Under the pieces are notes generated by a model. It was not told the origin of the DNA and ran no database searches. It saw only the letters and a program-made list of their open reading frames with translations. Positions 16,435-26,041 of a DNA stretch of 64,000 nt are shown here, piece after piece. A program made the translations under genes and the position numbers. This DNA is from Algoriphagus yeomjeoni (GTDB lineage: Bacteria; Bacteroidota; Bacteroidia; Cytophagales; Cyclobacteriaceae), in contig NZ_QLLK01000010.1 in the NCBI RefSeq assembly GCF_003259505.1, forward strand, positions 62,001 to 126,000, given 5' to 3'. Position 1 is the stretch's first letter. Each line of letters opens with the position of its first letter.

Positions 16435-17211
16435 TCAGTCGAGTTTATATTCTGAATGAATCAATTCCAGTAAGCGAACTGCGTCAGACTTTAAGGATTC
16501 CGCTCGGAGGCTATTGCCTTTGGTCATTTTGGATAGGTAGTGGATCTGAAAAGCAATCTCATTGATGATCCCAAAATCATCTGTAATCAATTGAGGATTG
16601 GTCGTTGGCATCACGAATTTCATATTTGAATCCATCGTGGCATTCAAATCCGAGGAATGGAAAACCCTTCCTCCCATTTCGCGAAAAGTGGATTTGGTTC
16701 TGTTGTCATTTTCATCCCATTCCTCCAACACCTTTACCTTTTTCTCATATTTAAGCAATTCATTGACGACATTTCTTTTGCGAAGTAGCCGAAGGTTCCC
16801 GGCATTTTTAAGCTGCTGAATGGTGCCGTTGGAATAGAAAAACGGTTGATCATTGAAGACTTGTCTGGCTAAAAAGTAAATCTGATTCCCCAACAAACTC
16901 CGCTCTTCTGATAGGATCATTCCTGCCAATGAATCCATGAGTACGCTTTTTTCTTTCCGGAAGGAGATATACCCGCTAAGATTGGTCGTATCCGTTTTTA
17001 AGTCCTCTACCAAAGAGACGATATACTCTTTTTCAATTTTTTGGGCACTGAGAGATTCCCGATAATTCTCTGCCAGAAATCCGCAAAAGACCGCCAGAAA
17101 AAGCATAAAAAATTCCTTGAAATAGGATTTCCAGTTTGTCTTTTTCAAAGATTTAATTACCTCATTGTTGGAGAGATCTTTTTCAGTTTCGGGGGCTTGA
17201 TTTTCTTCCAT
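16435..17211 (-). CDS. DUF6090-like membrane-anchored protein
   Basis: A 258-residue protein with a short acidic N-terminus, the segment NWKSYFKEFFMLFLAVFCGFL with one membrane helix (about 30-48), and a helical extracytoplasmic region. The build and the block AENYRE fit a family common in Bacteroidota and annotated DUF6090; I am fairly but not fully sure of the name. Function unknown. A tandem paralogue used to follow it (16304-16432) and was destroyed by an insertion or deletion. It is 154 bp downstream of the APC permease gene on the same strand. Confidence 0.7.
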   Translation of the reverse strand: MEENQAPETEKDLSNNEVIKSLKKTNWKSYFKEFFMLFLAVFCGFLAENYRESLSAQKIEKEYIVSLVEDLKTDTTNLSGYISFRKEKSVLMDSLAGMILSEERSLLGNQIYFLARQVFNDQPFFYSNGTIQQLKNAGNLRLLRKRNVVNELLKYEKKVKVLEEWDENDNRTKSTFREMGGRVFHSSDLNATMDSNMKFVMPTTNPQLITDDFGIINEIAFQIHYLSKMTKGNSLRAESLKSDAVRLLELIHSEYKLD

Positions 17212-17365
17212 TATTTGCCAATGATTTCAATACTTTAATCCGGTTGAAAATTTAAACCAAAATCAGGTAAGGTCAAATTATCTTCCGTCTCCGGTGTTCC
17301 ATCTTCCGTCCAACCAAATAGGATAAAGAATTGGAATCTGATACCCTTGACCTTAGCTAGATATT

Positions 17366-18670
17366 TTAGCTTTTCCTCCATTTTCTATAAACCTTTCCCA
17401 AGAAATAGACCGCAGTCAGAATCCCTATCAAGAGCAACATTCCCTTTATCTCAGATCCTGTCAAATTGGACAGAAAAAAAAGAATGATTCCTGCAGAAAG
17501 CAGAGGAACAGTGTAACCAAAAGGGATTTTGAAACCTCCTTTTTCCAAATGCTTTCCTTTCCGAAGACCGATGACCGAGAGCGATACCCCAAAATAAACC
17601 AATAGTACGCTTGAAGCAGCAATCACTGCAAGCTGCCTAAATTCACCTATTGCCGCGAGCGTGAAGCCCAGCCCAGCATAAATCAAAATCGCTAAATATG
17701 GGGTTTTGAACCTATGGTGAATAGAAGCCAACTTGCTGAAAGGGATCACGCCATCCCGGGACAATCTAAATATCACTCTTGGATTGTTCAGGGTTTGTCC
17801 ACTGATCATTCCAAACATGGATATGCCTGTGCCCACAAAAAGCAGGGTATAGCCTATTGGGCCGAAAACAAGTTGAGCTGTTTCTGCCAAAGGAGCTTCC
17901 TTGAAATTTGGCAGTTCACTTCCCATGACTCCCTGAGAAACCAATTGGATCAGGACATAAAGCAATAAGACACCAGAAATACCGATAAATATCGCACGTG
18001 GAACAGTCTTTTGGGGATTTCTGATTTCCCCTCCAATGGCCAATCCTGCATCCCCACCCATAAAAGCAAAAAACAAAATCAGGGATGTTTCTCCCAGCTT
18101 TTGGATAGTCGGTTCTGATTCCCAAGCAAGATTGACCCATTGCACATCCTTCCAACCAATAGTGATCAATAAAACAATCGGAATCAATTTGGCAATAGTG
18201 GTGATTTTGACCAAACCGATCCCCTGTTTGACACCAATGACATTGAGAATGGCCAATCCAGAAAAAAGGAAAAATAAGGAAAGCACTCTGACTGTCGGAT
18301 TTTTGAAAACAGGGAAAATCAAAGCTAAAATTTCCACGAGGGCATTGGAAACTGCCGCATCCGCAAAAATGGATCCTGTCAGAAAAAACGCCGAAATCAA
18401 AAATCCGGGAAATGATCCAAATGCGGTCTCCACATAGGCATAGGCCCCTCCTGAATGGGTGACTTTACTACCCGCCTCTGCAAAGCATAGCATCACCAAA
18501 CCGATCAGCAATCCGCAAAAAAGGTAAGCCAAGACCCCTGAAGCCCCCATGGTTTCGGCGATGATGGCAGGCAAAACAAAGATGCCGGCCCCTACCATGA
18601 TATTGACAATATTGGCTGAGAGCCCCCATACGCCGACTTCTCGTTTTAATCCTTCTTGGGTGGTTTTCAT
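17366..18670 (-). CDS. APC-superfamily amino acid permease
   Basis: A 434-residue inner-membrane transporter with about 12 hydrophobic segments. The first carries GAGIFVLP, the unwound substrate-site motif of APC transporters, and CFAEAGSKVTHSGGAYAYVE follows. The length is normal. The exact substrate cannot be read off. It lies 315 bp from a run of exported peptidase and hydrolase genes on the same strand, so import of the released amino acids is a reasonable guess. Confidence 0.9.
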   Translation of the reverse strand: MKTTQEGLKREVGVWGLSANIVNIMVGAGIFVLPAIIAETMGASGVLAYLFCGLLIGLVMLCFAEAGSKVTHSGGAYAYVETAFGSFPGFLISAFFLTGSIFADAAVSNALVEILALIFPVFKNPTVRVLSLFFLFSGLAILNVIGVKQGIGLVKITTIAKLIPIVLLITIGWKDVQWVNLAWESEPTIQKLGETSLILFFAFMGGDAGLAIGGEIRNPQKTVPRAIFIGISGVLLLYVLIQLVSQGVMGSELPNFKEAPLAETAQLVFGPIGYTLLFVGTGISMFGMISGQTLNNPRVIFRLSRDGVIPFSKLASIHHRFKTPYLAILIYAGLGFTLAAIGEFRQLAVIAASSVLLVYFGVSLSVIGLRKGKHLEKGGFKIPFGYTVPLLSAGIILFFLSNLTGSEIKGMLLLIGILTAVYFLGKVYRKWRKS

Positions 18671-18985
18671 AGGTTTTTTAAAAAATTTATCTCAATGATT
18701 TTTCATTAAAATTTGATTTAGGAGATGCTGGAAAAGATAAAAAAATCAAAAGCCACTATGCCTCCACTTAGGACGAACTGCCTTGATTTATTCCCCAACA
18801 GACCAGATTATTCTTCAGGCAAAGTGGGATTGGTGGTTTTATCAAGAATATTTTCAAATTCAACCCCTTCGAGGTCGGGAAATTCGGGGCGGAAGGAGCA
18901 GTCCTACTTCTCCAGAAACCGGACTCCGGTTTGGATTAACAAACTGCTTCTGGAAAAGCAACTTAACGACATTTTTCACAATTAT
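18671..18985. other. Gene-free stretch between the APC permease and P1 peptidase genes
   Basis: Probably contains the permease promoter. Plus-strand frames here (for example from 18725) have poor composition and overlap the peptidase gene. No clear terminator or operator seen. Confidence 0.45.
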
Positions 18986-20167
18986 TCATTCAACCTTATT
19001 GTATTTCCTCAGCAAGTCCACTAGCAATCCATGAGGTAATGCATAAGACTTATTTCCATTGATTCCTTCCATAGTTTCTGCTGCGATCATGGCATTGATA
19101 ATGGCTTCTTCGACAGACTGCACCGTCGCTTCCAATAGCGGATCGATCAAATCATTTGGCAGCATGTCAACACCTGAGAAATCATAGCGCTGAAAAGCAT
19201 TTGGATTTGCGGTGGAGAATGCTACAAAAATATCACCCGAGCCATTTGTACCTATTCCACCTGTCAATCCAATTCCGATCGGAACACGATTGGCAATCCG
19301 TTTCAACTGATGAGGCAGCAAAGGCGCGTCGGTCGCGACCACCACGATGATGGATCCGTCTCCTTCTTTCCTGTATGATTGAGGAGGCAATTTCAATTCA
19401 TTATTTAAGGTATCCATTAGTTCTTTTCCTACAGGGACTCCTGCAATCGTGAGGGAAGGTTTCCTGCCAAAATTAGCCTGAACTAAAACACCGACTGTGT
19501 AAGTGGAATCCATAATCTTTATCATTCTTGAGGATGTCCCGGTTCCACCTTTGAAACCCAAAGCCATCATTCCGGTGCCTCCGCCCACATTTCCTTCGGC
19601 TATTTGACCACCAGATGAATTGTTGATAGCTTCCAGCACATGTTCCTCTTTGACATGAAATCCATAGATGTCATTCAAAAACCCATCGTAAGTTTCTGCC
19701 ACTACCGGATAGGTGTACCACCACTCTTCGCCATTATACCAGTCAGTATCTACATACCACTTCAAAACAGCATCTCGAACCACTCCAACACTGTTGGTAT
19801 TGGTAATCATAATTGGTGTTTCCAAAAAGCCGGATTCCGTGACCCATGTGGTCCCGGTCATTTCCCCATTTCCATTCAGGCTATACCAATTGGCAAATAC
19901 AGGACTAAATTTTTGAGTTTTGCCCCGTGGAAAAATGGCAGTGACCCCTGTTCTTACCGGACCTTTTCCTACAATGTTTTCACCACTTCCAGAAATGATT
20001 GTGCTGTATCCGACTTCCACACCTTTTACATCGGTGATGGCATTGAATTGACCAGTTGTGCCATTAAAGGGAACTCCCAAATCTCTCGCTCGTGGTTTTT
20101 GGGCGTAGGATGGCGAACAAATAAGCAGTATTATAAAAGTTGAGAATAATCGGATTATATGTTTCAT
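18986..20167 (-). CDS. Exported P1 (DmpA/S58) family aminopeptidase
   Basis: A 393-residue protein with a signal peptide (about 1-22, ending SYA|Q). The blocks RARDLGVPFNG, VRTGVTAIFPRG, GGGTGMMALGFKGGTGTSSR and YTVGVLVQANFG are those of DmpA-like N-terminal nucleophile hydrolases, which self-cleave and remove N-terminal residues, including D-, beta- or amidated amino acids. Length fits the family. It is the most downstream member of a same-strand series of exported enzymes. Substrate unknown. Confidence 0.92.
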   Translation of the reverse strand: MKHIIRLFSTFIILLICSPSYAQKPRARDLGVPFNGTTGQFNAITDVKGVEVGYSTIISGSGENIVGKGPVRTGVTAIFPRGKTQKFSPVFANWYSLNGNGEMTGTTWVTESGFLETPIMITNTNSVGVVRDAVLKWYVDTDWYNGEEWWYTYPVVAETYDGFLNDIYGFHVKEEHVLEAINNSSGGQIAEGNVGGGTGMMALGFKGGTGTSSRMIKIMDSTYTVGVLVQANFGRKPSLTIAGVPVGKELMDTLNNELKLPPQSYRKEGDGSIIVVVATDAPLLPHQLKRIANRVPIGIGLTGGIGTNGSGDIFVAFSTANPNAFQRYDFSGVDMLPNDLIDPLLEATVQSVEEAIINAMIAAETMEGINGNKSYALPHGLLVDLLRKYNKVE

Positions 20168-20243
20168 TTTAAAATGTTTAGCTCTTCTTTTTTCGTTTAA
20201 TTGATAAATCTTTTGGCCATCAGATCATGGTTATGGGTAAGCT

Positions 20244-20750
20244 TCATTGGTCAGCCATAAATTCAGTGAAGACAGCACTATTTTCAGTTTCCATTTCACA
20301 AGTCCAACTATCAATCCACCATCTCCCATTCTCATAATGGAGCTGAATGCTATTCAGTCCGCGTAGGGTTGATTCCTTTTCGGGCTCAGTTCTTATTTCA
20401 AAAGCACTCCACACCTGCGCCATATTACCAAATTGGCTGACTTTTCTTTTCAGTTCTTTTTCATAAAAATCTTCTTTTGGAGCTAGTGCAAGCGGAATGT
20501 ATTCAGCTTCTAGGGCATGGGATTCTGCTTGCCCGTTTTCATCAATTCTTGTTATCACAGCATTTGGGGAATGAATGTAGCGGTCTCTTTCAAATTGCCA
20601 AGGTTCCTGACTCGAACCTGAGACTACATCATAATATGCATTGATAATGGCATCGATGGATTGAATATCTTTGGCATATTTATCTTCAGCTTTTTGGCCG
20701 AAAACCAGTGAATAACTCATGAATAAGGTTACAAATAGTATGTATTTCAT
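20244..20750 (-). CDS. Exported NTF2/SnoaL-like protein
   Basis: A 168-residue protein with a signal peptide (about 1-18, ending VFG|Q). IDAIINAYYDVVSG near the start, a central YIHSPNAVITRI and a C-terminal YENGRWWIDSWTC follow the alpha-plus-beta cone of NTF2-like proteins. Members act as small-molecule binders or isomerases; a catalytic role cannot be shown here. It lies between the P1 peptidase and cupin genes, 70-80 bp from each. Confidence 0.75.
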   Translation of the reverse strand: MKYILFVTLFMSYSLVFGQKAEDKYAKDIQSIDAIINAYYDVVSGSSQEPWQFERDRYIHSPNAVITRIDENGQAESHALEAEYIPLALAPKEDFYEKELKRKVSQFGNMAQVWSAFEIRTEPEKESTLRGLNSIQLHYENGRWWIDSWTCEMETENSAVFTEFMADQ

Positions 20751-20823
20751 CTAGATTTATTTTCTGTCAGTCGGTATTTATTATGCTTTTGATTTGTAAT
20801 CCACCACTCAATAAGTTGTAAAC

Positions 20824-21348
20824 TTATTTCTCCAATAGAGGATTTGGACCAATTTCTTGATAGCTAGTGTTGTTTTCGGGTAATATGCCCACAATATTTA
20901 TTGGAGTTTCCCCTCGATTCATAAATGCATGGGGAGCGCCTGCTGGAATTTTCACAATGTAGGGTCCAACTGCCGTAAATTGCTTTTCATTGATCATGTA
21001 CTCCACAGTGCCATCATACACTATATGTAATTCTTCCATGCCGTGTGAATGCAATGGTGGCCCTCCATTTGGCATTGCCATTGCCATTATTACTGAAAGG
21101 GATTTAAAATCATAATCTTCACCCTGAGCTATGTAACCAAGTTCACCAGGATGGTCATAATATTTCTTTAAATGCTTAGGATCAATAATATAATCAGATG
21201 TGTCAAATCGTATCTGTGACTGTATCACAAAGCTTGAATCAGGAATTTCATCGAATCCAAAAGCTTTAACAGGTGAGTTAAATTTTTCATGTTTCTCAGA
21301 ACATCCAAGCAGGCACAAATAAGTCAGAAGGATTATTTTTCTATTCAT
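20824..21348 (-). CDS. Cupin-domain lipoprotein
   Basis: A 174-residue lipoprotein (Cys16 in LCLLGC). The cupin core has PPLHSHGMEELHIVYDG, giving the metal ligands H-x-H...E, and a second motif PAGAPHAFMNRGETP with the final histidine. Both cupin motifs are complete, so metal binding is likely. It may be a dioxygenase, isomerase or binding protein; the substrate is unknown. It lies 24 bp downstream of the amidohydrolase gene and is probably co-transcribed. Confidence 0.85.
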   Translation of the reverse strand: MNRKIILLTYLCLLGCSEKHEKFNSPVKAFGFDEIPDSSFVIQSQIRFDTSDYIIDPKHLKKYYDHPGELGYIAQGEDYDFKSLSVIMAMAMPNGGPPLHSHGMEELHIVYDGTVEYMINEKQFTAVGPYIVKIPAGAPHAFMNRGETPINIVGILPENNTSYQEIGPNPLLEK

Positions 21349-21372
21349 AGGGTCATTTTAATTGGGATGAGG

Positions 21373-22281
21373 TTACTCTTCCATCTTCAAAAATCTCGCT
21401 GCATTTCCATAAAATATCCCTTCTTTATCCTCCTCTGTCAGGAAGTCAAGACTATTCAAAAAATCAATAGACTTCTCGATTGCGTAAGGCCAGATCATCT
21501 GATCAGAACCAAACATAACTCGATCCAAGTAGCCTGCATGCTTAATGTTTTTCAGAAATTCTGTGATATAGCGTTGCGTATTGGGTTCCACCCACAGCAT
21601 GACACCTAGGTCAGTGTAGAGCTGTGGATAATAGGCCATCAATCTGATGGCATGCTCGGGCCAGTCTTCACCACCTGCATGCATCATATAAATTCTGAGT
21701 TTCGGGTAGTTGACCAGCACATCTTCAATCAGGTAGGGATCACCTAATTGAAGTCTTGCTTTGGGAGCCCATGTTTGGGTGCCTAATGGTTCACCTCCAC
21801 CAGTATGTACGGCTACAGGAATATCATATCTTTCGCAAATCCTCAGGTAAGGTTGCCATTCAGGATCACTAAGTGTGGTGCCACTATAGTAAGGTCCCAA
21901 TTCCCCGAAAATTTCAATTTCCCCGTCCTTTATCATTTGCTCAAAGCGGATGGTATCCATGTCGTAACTATCCGGAGCAAACTGTAATATCCCTTTAATC
22001 ACCCGATCGGAATTATCCTTATCTGCCCATGTTACTACGCTTTCAGGATTTCCGCTGACCATCGCTTTCACAATATTGAATTGCTCAAAATACTTAAAAG
22101 TCACTAGGCGATGTTCTTCTGCATTTGTTGAACCTTTGATTCCATAATGATCTGTGGCTGGTTGTCTATCTCCGAAATCACTTGGTGAATAAGAGTGAAC
22201 ATGCATGTCTATTATTTTCGTTTGCGCCTGGACGATAAAGATTTCCAGTAGTAATGTGAGTAAGAGAAGAAGTTTTTTCAT
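21373..22281 (-). CDS. Exported amidohydrolase-family (TIM-barrel) hydrolase
   Basis: A 302-residue protein with a signal peptide (about 1-19). IIDMHVHSY supplies the first HxH metal pair, VAVHTGGGEP a third histidine, MMHAGGEDWPEH a fourth, and MFGSDQMIWP the terminal aspartate. These match amidohydrolase-2 (PF04909) proteins, which hydrolyse or decarboxylate small organic molecules. It is in a row with RidA-like and cupin genes, suggesting one small-molecule degradation route. Confidence 0.88.
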   Translation of the reverse strand: MKKLLLLLTLLLEIFIVQAQTKIIDMHVHSYSPSDFGDRQPATDHYGIKGSTNAEEHRLVTFKYFEQFNIVKAMVSGNPESVVTWADKDNSDRVIKGILQFAPDSYDMDTIRFEQMIKDGEIEIFGELGPYYSGTTLSDPEWQPYLRICERYDIPVAVHTGGGEPLGTQTWAPKARLQLGDPYLIEDVLVNYPKLRIYMMHAGGEDWPEHAIRLMAYYPQLYTDLGVMLWVEPNTQRYITEFLKNIKHAGYLDRVMFGSDQMIWPYAIEKSIDFLNSLDFLTEEDKEGIFYGNAARFLKMEE

Positions 22282-22348
22282 AATTTATTTTAATTAGGCG
22301 CTTATGGCAGATATAATAGAGGTTGAATAAATTCAGCAGTGAGCGTTA

Positions 22349-22870
22349 CTATTTCTTTTGAGGATTATAGGCCCAGCATTCCATTTCTACCCTAGCACCC
22401 AGGGCAAGGCCATTTACTCCCATTGCTGAGCGTGTAGGATATCGGCCCAGCTCGAAATAACCTGCATATATTTTATTGAAGGCCTGCCACTCGGACATGT
22501 CAGCCAGCATTACTGTGCATTTGAAGACATCCTCCAGACCCAGGCCGTGGCTGGCAAGTGTTGCCTTAATGCGCTCGAACATGCGGTGTGTTTCAGGTTC
22601 TATGCCTCCCGGCACGGGGCCAGTTCCATCTCCAGCATCTCCGATCTCACCTGAAAGAAAAAGGATATCCCCTACCTGTACTGCACTGGAGAAAGGATAG
22701 GGAAGTTCGGAAGGAGTAAATACCGGAGATTGATTTATCCCACCAATCGCTATTCCTGTTTTTTGATGGTTATTATGCGATTCAGTAAAACCGGCCGTCT
22801 CCTTTTGATTATTTGTACAGCCCATGATGAGCGCAAAAGTAATTAAAACAGGTGCTGATAAATTTTTCAT
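22349..22870 (-). CDS. RidA (YjgF/YER057c) family lipoprotein
   Basis: A 173-residue protein with a lipobox (Cys18 in ALIMGC), about 40 residues of linker, then a RidA domain: YPFSSAVQVGDILFLSGEIG, a central FKCTVMLADMSEW, and YPTRSAMGVNGLALGARVEMECWA. The arginine of YPTRSAMGV is the one that holds the carboxylate in enamine/imine deaminases. RidA proteins hydrolyse reactive enamines. Export is unusual for RidA but seen in Bacteroidota. It sits between two hydrolase genes. Confidence 0.9.
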   Translation of the reverse strand: MKNLSAPVLITFALIMGCTNNQKETAGFTESHNNHQKTGIAIGGINQSPVFTPSELPYPFSSAVQVGDILFLSGEIGDAGDGTGPVPGGIEPETHRMFERIKATLASHGLGLEDVFKCTVMLADMSEWQAFNKIYAGYFELGRYPTRSAMGVNGLALGARVEMECWAYNPQKK

Positions 22871-23007
22871 AGTTATGGTTGACTATTTAATAATAAGATG
22901 ACTGGCTTTTGTTGTCGTTCTTTATCCAATTCTGGGGTTCGTATTTTGTCCGATATTTCATGATTTATCAAGGGAATTTGTGCAATCCGACAGGTATTGG
23001 ATTTTCT

Positions 23008-23892
23008 TTATAAGCCTTCTAAAAAATTGAATATTTCCACATAGGCATTGGCTAGTTCTTCCTTTGTAGGACTATGCTTTCCGTTAGGGATAAACATCCT
23101 GGTATCTTTCCCCTTCCTCATCAGGGAAACAAACTGCTCGAAAGTCGCAGGTGGAATTTGGTCATCCAGGCCTCCATGCCAAAGAAAAACCGGGGGGTCA
23201 TTATCATCAAAATAGGTTACAGGTTCGTAAACCGATAACACCTCTCTGCTAGCGTAGCCATCTGAGGGAAAGAGCGCATTACCGGCTTTACTAAATAGCT
23301 CGTATTCGTGATCTACAAATATTTTTTCTATAACATCTAAGTCATCTACAGGGCCAGAGACGTTTATAACTCCAATAATCTCAATCTCATCTTCCAGCTT
23401 ATCAGGAAACATAGGGTTGTTTTGAGCTAATCCTACATTCGTGGCAATTTGTGCTCCCGCAGAAAAGCCTGTTACAATAATTTGAGAGAGATTTAAATTG
23501 TATTCACCATTATTAGATTTGAGAAAGTTGAGTGCATTGGTAAGGTCACTTGTCGCTAGTGGTATTCCTCTTTTTAATCTATAATTGAGGTTGACTACAT
23601 GGAAGCCTTTTTTGAGGTATGGCTCAATATATCTTTCTTCCTGGCTTTTGTCACTTAAATAATAGGCTCCTCCATGAAGGAATACAATAGTAAAGCCTTT
23701 ATTTCCATTGGCTTTTTCCTTTTCAGCAAGATAGATGTCCATCTTCTGTTCCATGTCTTCACCATAAGGTATGTCTTTAAATACCTCATATCCGGCTATT
23801 TGTTGTGCAAATAAAAGATTGCCCGGATTGAGATTGAACAACAATATTAGAATTACAAGTATTCGGTTCAATAAGTCTGATGATTTTTCCAT
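23008..23892 (-). CDS. Exported alpha/beta-hydrolase (esterase/BD-FAE-like)
   Basis: A 294-residue protein with an N-terminal hydrophobic signal or anchor (about 9-29). The oxyanion motif HGGAYYL is at 73-79, the nucleophile elbow GFSAG at 142-146 (Ser144), a later acidic residue in WHGGLDDQIPP, and the histidine in NGKHSPT. The set is complete for a carboxylesterase or lipase of the Est/BD-FAE group. Natural substrate unknown. Confidence 0.88.
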   Translation of the reverse strand: MEKSSDLLNRILVILILLFNLNPGNLLFAQQIAGYEVFKDIPYGEDMEQKMDIYLAEKEKANGNKGFTIVFLHGGAYYLSDKSQEERYIEPYLKKGFHVVNLNYRLKRGIPLATSDLTNALNFLKSNNGEYNLNLSQIIVTGFSAGAQIATNVGLAQNNPMFPDKLEDEIEIIGVINVSGPVDDLDVIEKIFVDHEYELFSKAGNALFPSDGYASREVLSVYEPVTYFDDNDPPVFLWHGGLDDQIPPATFEQFVSLMRKGKDTRMFIPNGKHSPTKEELANAYVEIFNFLEGL

Positions 23893-23952
23893 TGTGCTAT
23901 TTTTATATCCAATGCCTACTCTAACCGGTTTTTGGCTTTTCTAATTATAGAT

Positions 23953-25482
23953 TTACTTGGTATCAGTGCGATTTTGATCGACAAATGCATGTAATAATTG
24001 CGCATAAATGAGTTGACCTTTTTTAAAGCTAGCAATTCTCATAAATTCATTATCGGCATGAAAATTCTCATCACTTCGCTGAAAGCCAATCGAGACCAAA
24101 TCAGGCCCACCTGCATCAGGGATAAAAGATAGGGCTGGGACAGTTCCACCTATGTAGAGAATTTTTGGGGAAATTCCGAAGAAGTCAGTTAGCACTTTTT
24201 TTCCAATCTTATACCCCATATCATCTTCATTTAAGACAGTAGCGGCTGCCATTCCACTTGCTTTAAATTCTGCTTGGATTCCCCAGGGAATATTTCTTTC
24301 GATATGGCTTTTAATCAAGCTGTTAATTTTTTCCGGGTTCTGACCTGGCCCCAATCGTGTCATGATCCTGAACCAGGCTGTATGCGGTATAATAGAGGCT
24401 TTTCCGTCAGTATAACCTGATTTGAGACCAGTGATATCCATGGATCCACGAATCCATGTTCGTTCAGTATAGGTGTAGTCGGCTTCTCCAATCCATTGAT
24501 CAATTTCAAATTTCTTCAATTCATCTGCTTCTTGGTTTTTGTCTACAGAAGCAGCGATTTCTATTTTTTCCCCCTCAGAGAATATTTTTAAATCATCATA
24601 AAATCCTTCAATGGCGACTGACCCATCATCATTATACATAGAAGCAATTACTCTGGAGGAAGCAACTGCAGCATTGGGTGCAACTCCTCCATAGATGCCT
24701 GAATGTAAATCAGTATTGGCGGAGGTTAAAGTGACTTCTATATCCGAAGCACCACGAAGGCCTTTCCATATCAAACCCTGCTCATCACTATACATGGCGG
24801 CATCTACATTGATGCCGAAATCTATATCTTTTAACCAATCTTTGTGATCGGCTAACCAGCCTGGTAAATGCGGGCTCCCGATTTCTTCTCCTCCATCCAA
24901 AAGGATTTTAATATTTACTGGAAGCTTCCCATCTATAGTCATTAAGGCTTCAAGAGTGCTTATTAAGGCTATGATAGGGCCTTTGTCATCAGTGGCTCCT
25001 CTACCATACAATCGACCATCTCTGATTTCCGCTTTGAAGGGATCATTCTGCCATTGCTCGCTATTGACAGGTTGCACATCAAAATGTCCATAAAAAAGGA
25101 CAGTAGGCTGATCTATATGCTGATTGTAATCCGAAATGACTACCGGCAAGCCATAGGAGAAATTTATTTGGCTTTTTTCTAAGCCAATATTGATTAGTTT
25201 ATTTTTAAGGAATTCTGCTGCTTCTATCAAATCATTTTGATGATCAGCTTGCATAGATAAAGAGGGGTATGAAATTAAAGCTATCAATTCATCAATATGC
25301 CTTTCATAATTCTGGTCAAAATAATTATTGTAGGCTATAATTTGATTATCAGTAGGTCTAGTGACTTTTAAAGAATCGCTTGTATTTTCCGCCTTCTGTT
25401 TGATTTGACTCAGACAGATTTGATTGTAGCCGGTAAAGACAATAATCAAATAGAAAAAATGGATTTTAGATTTTTTCATCAT
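23953..25482 (-). CDS. Exported M20-family dipeptidase/carboxypeptidase
   Basis: A 509-residue metallopeptidase with a signal peptide (about 1-25). YGHFDVQP gives the first metal ligand and catalytic aspartate, GRGATDDKGP the bridging aspartate, GGEEIGSPH the catalytic glutamate pair, NVDAAMY another ligand and ENFHADNEF the last histidine. The lid domain holds HSGIYGG. It is close to the beta-Ala-dipeptidase/carnosinase-like branch (M20). It fits with the neighbouring P1 peptidase and permease as a peptide scavenging set. Confidence 0.92.
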   Translation of the reverse strand: MMKKSKIHFFYLIIVFTGYNQICLSQIKQKAENTSDSLKVTRPTDNQIIAYNNYFDQNYERHIDELIALISYPSLSMQADHQNDLIEAAEFLKNKLINIGLEKSQINFSYGLPVVISDYNQHIDQPTVLFYGHFDVQPVNSEQWQNDPFKAEIRDGRLYGRGATDDKGPIIALISTLEALMTIDGKLPVNIKILLDGGEEIGSPHLPGWLADHKDWLKDIDFGINVDAAMYSDEQGLIWKGLRGASDIEVTLTSANTDLHSGIYGGVAPNAAVASSRVIASMYNDDGSVAIEGFYDDLKIFSEGEKIEIAASVDKNQEADELKKFEIDQWIGEADYTYTERTWIRGSMDITGLKSGYTDGKASIIPHTAWFRIMTRLGPGQNPEKINSLIKSHIERNIPWGIQAEFKASGMAAATVLNEDDMGYKIGKKVLTDFFGISPKILYIGGTVPALSFIPDAGGPDLVSIGFQRSDENFHADNEFMRIASFKKGQLIYAQLLHAFVDQNRTDTK

Positions 25483-25543
25483 TGTATTAAATTGTGTTTT
25501 GCCTACTTTGATAGGTTTTCGGTTATCTCTTTTTACTATGAGT

Positions 25544-25987
25544 TTATTTTGTATTCGCCCATAGCCAATTTATCATTTTCCATTCCCCACTTATCTTTCC
25601 TAACTGAACATAGTCAAAGAAACTATATTTATTTTGGGTTATTTTTATAGTTGCGATATCTGATGCAATATCAAAGATTATAACATCCGCTTTAAAAGGT
25701 TCTTCTGGTTTTTCATCATTGGGCGTTAAAGTTTTTGTGTAAAACAGTAATTCTGAATACCCCATATTACTTAATCGATAATTCCCTTTGTCATCTTTTC
25801 TAATTACCCTTTTTGCCAATTCTGGATGTATTGCTTTTTCCATTCTCTCATAATTATTTGTCCATAGACCTTCAATATAGTTTAGAGCGGTTTCTTTGAT
25901 TAATAAAGAATCACTCTTCGTCTGTCCAAACAGAGAGCTGGATGATACCAACATTATCACAACACATATAACATGAGATATTTTCAT
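25544..25987 (-). CDS. Exported lumazine-binding-like (NTF2-fold) protein
   Basis: A 147-residue protein with a signal peptide (about 1-21, ending LFG|Q). ALNYIEGLWTNNYERMEKAIHPELAKR and the C-terminal YVQLGKISGEWKMINWLW follow the pattern of the putative lumazine-binding family in Bacteroidota. Ligand unknown. It lies upstream of the M20 peptidase gene, with the small repeat at 25501-25528 between them. Confidence 0.8.
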   Translation of the reverse strand: MKISHVICVVIMLVSSSSLFGQTKSDSLLIKETALNYIEGLWTNNYERMEKAIHPELAKRVIRKDDKGNYRLSNMGYSELLFYTKTLTPNDEKPEEPFKADVIIFDIASDIATIKITQNKYSFFDYVQLGKISGEWKMINWLWANTK

Positions 25988-26041
25988 TATTTCCCTTATT
26001 TAATATTGCCTACTCTAGATAGTTTTCGGCTTTCCTGTTTT

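Larger units (their letters stand above)
23914..26034. repeat. Short intergenic repeat family (three copies)
   Basis: Similar ~28-bp sequences lie at three successive gene junctions: 23914-23941, 25501-25528 and 26008-26034. They share GCCTACT at one end and GG/AG-TTTT(T/C)GG with a pyrimidine tail at the other. Each has a GCC/GGC-type pairing that could make a small hairpin. They occur only beside the M20, lumazine-binding-like and membrane protein genes. Confidence 0.6.

Noticed and set aside
18725-19034. Plus-strand frames between the permease and P1 peptidase genes
   Set aside because: Overlap the end of the peptidase gene, two frames compete, and no family is recognised.
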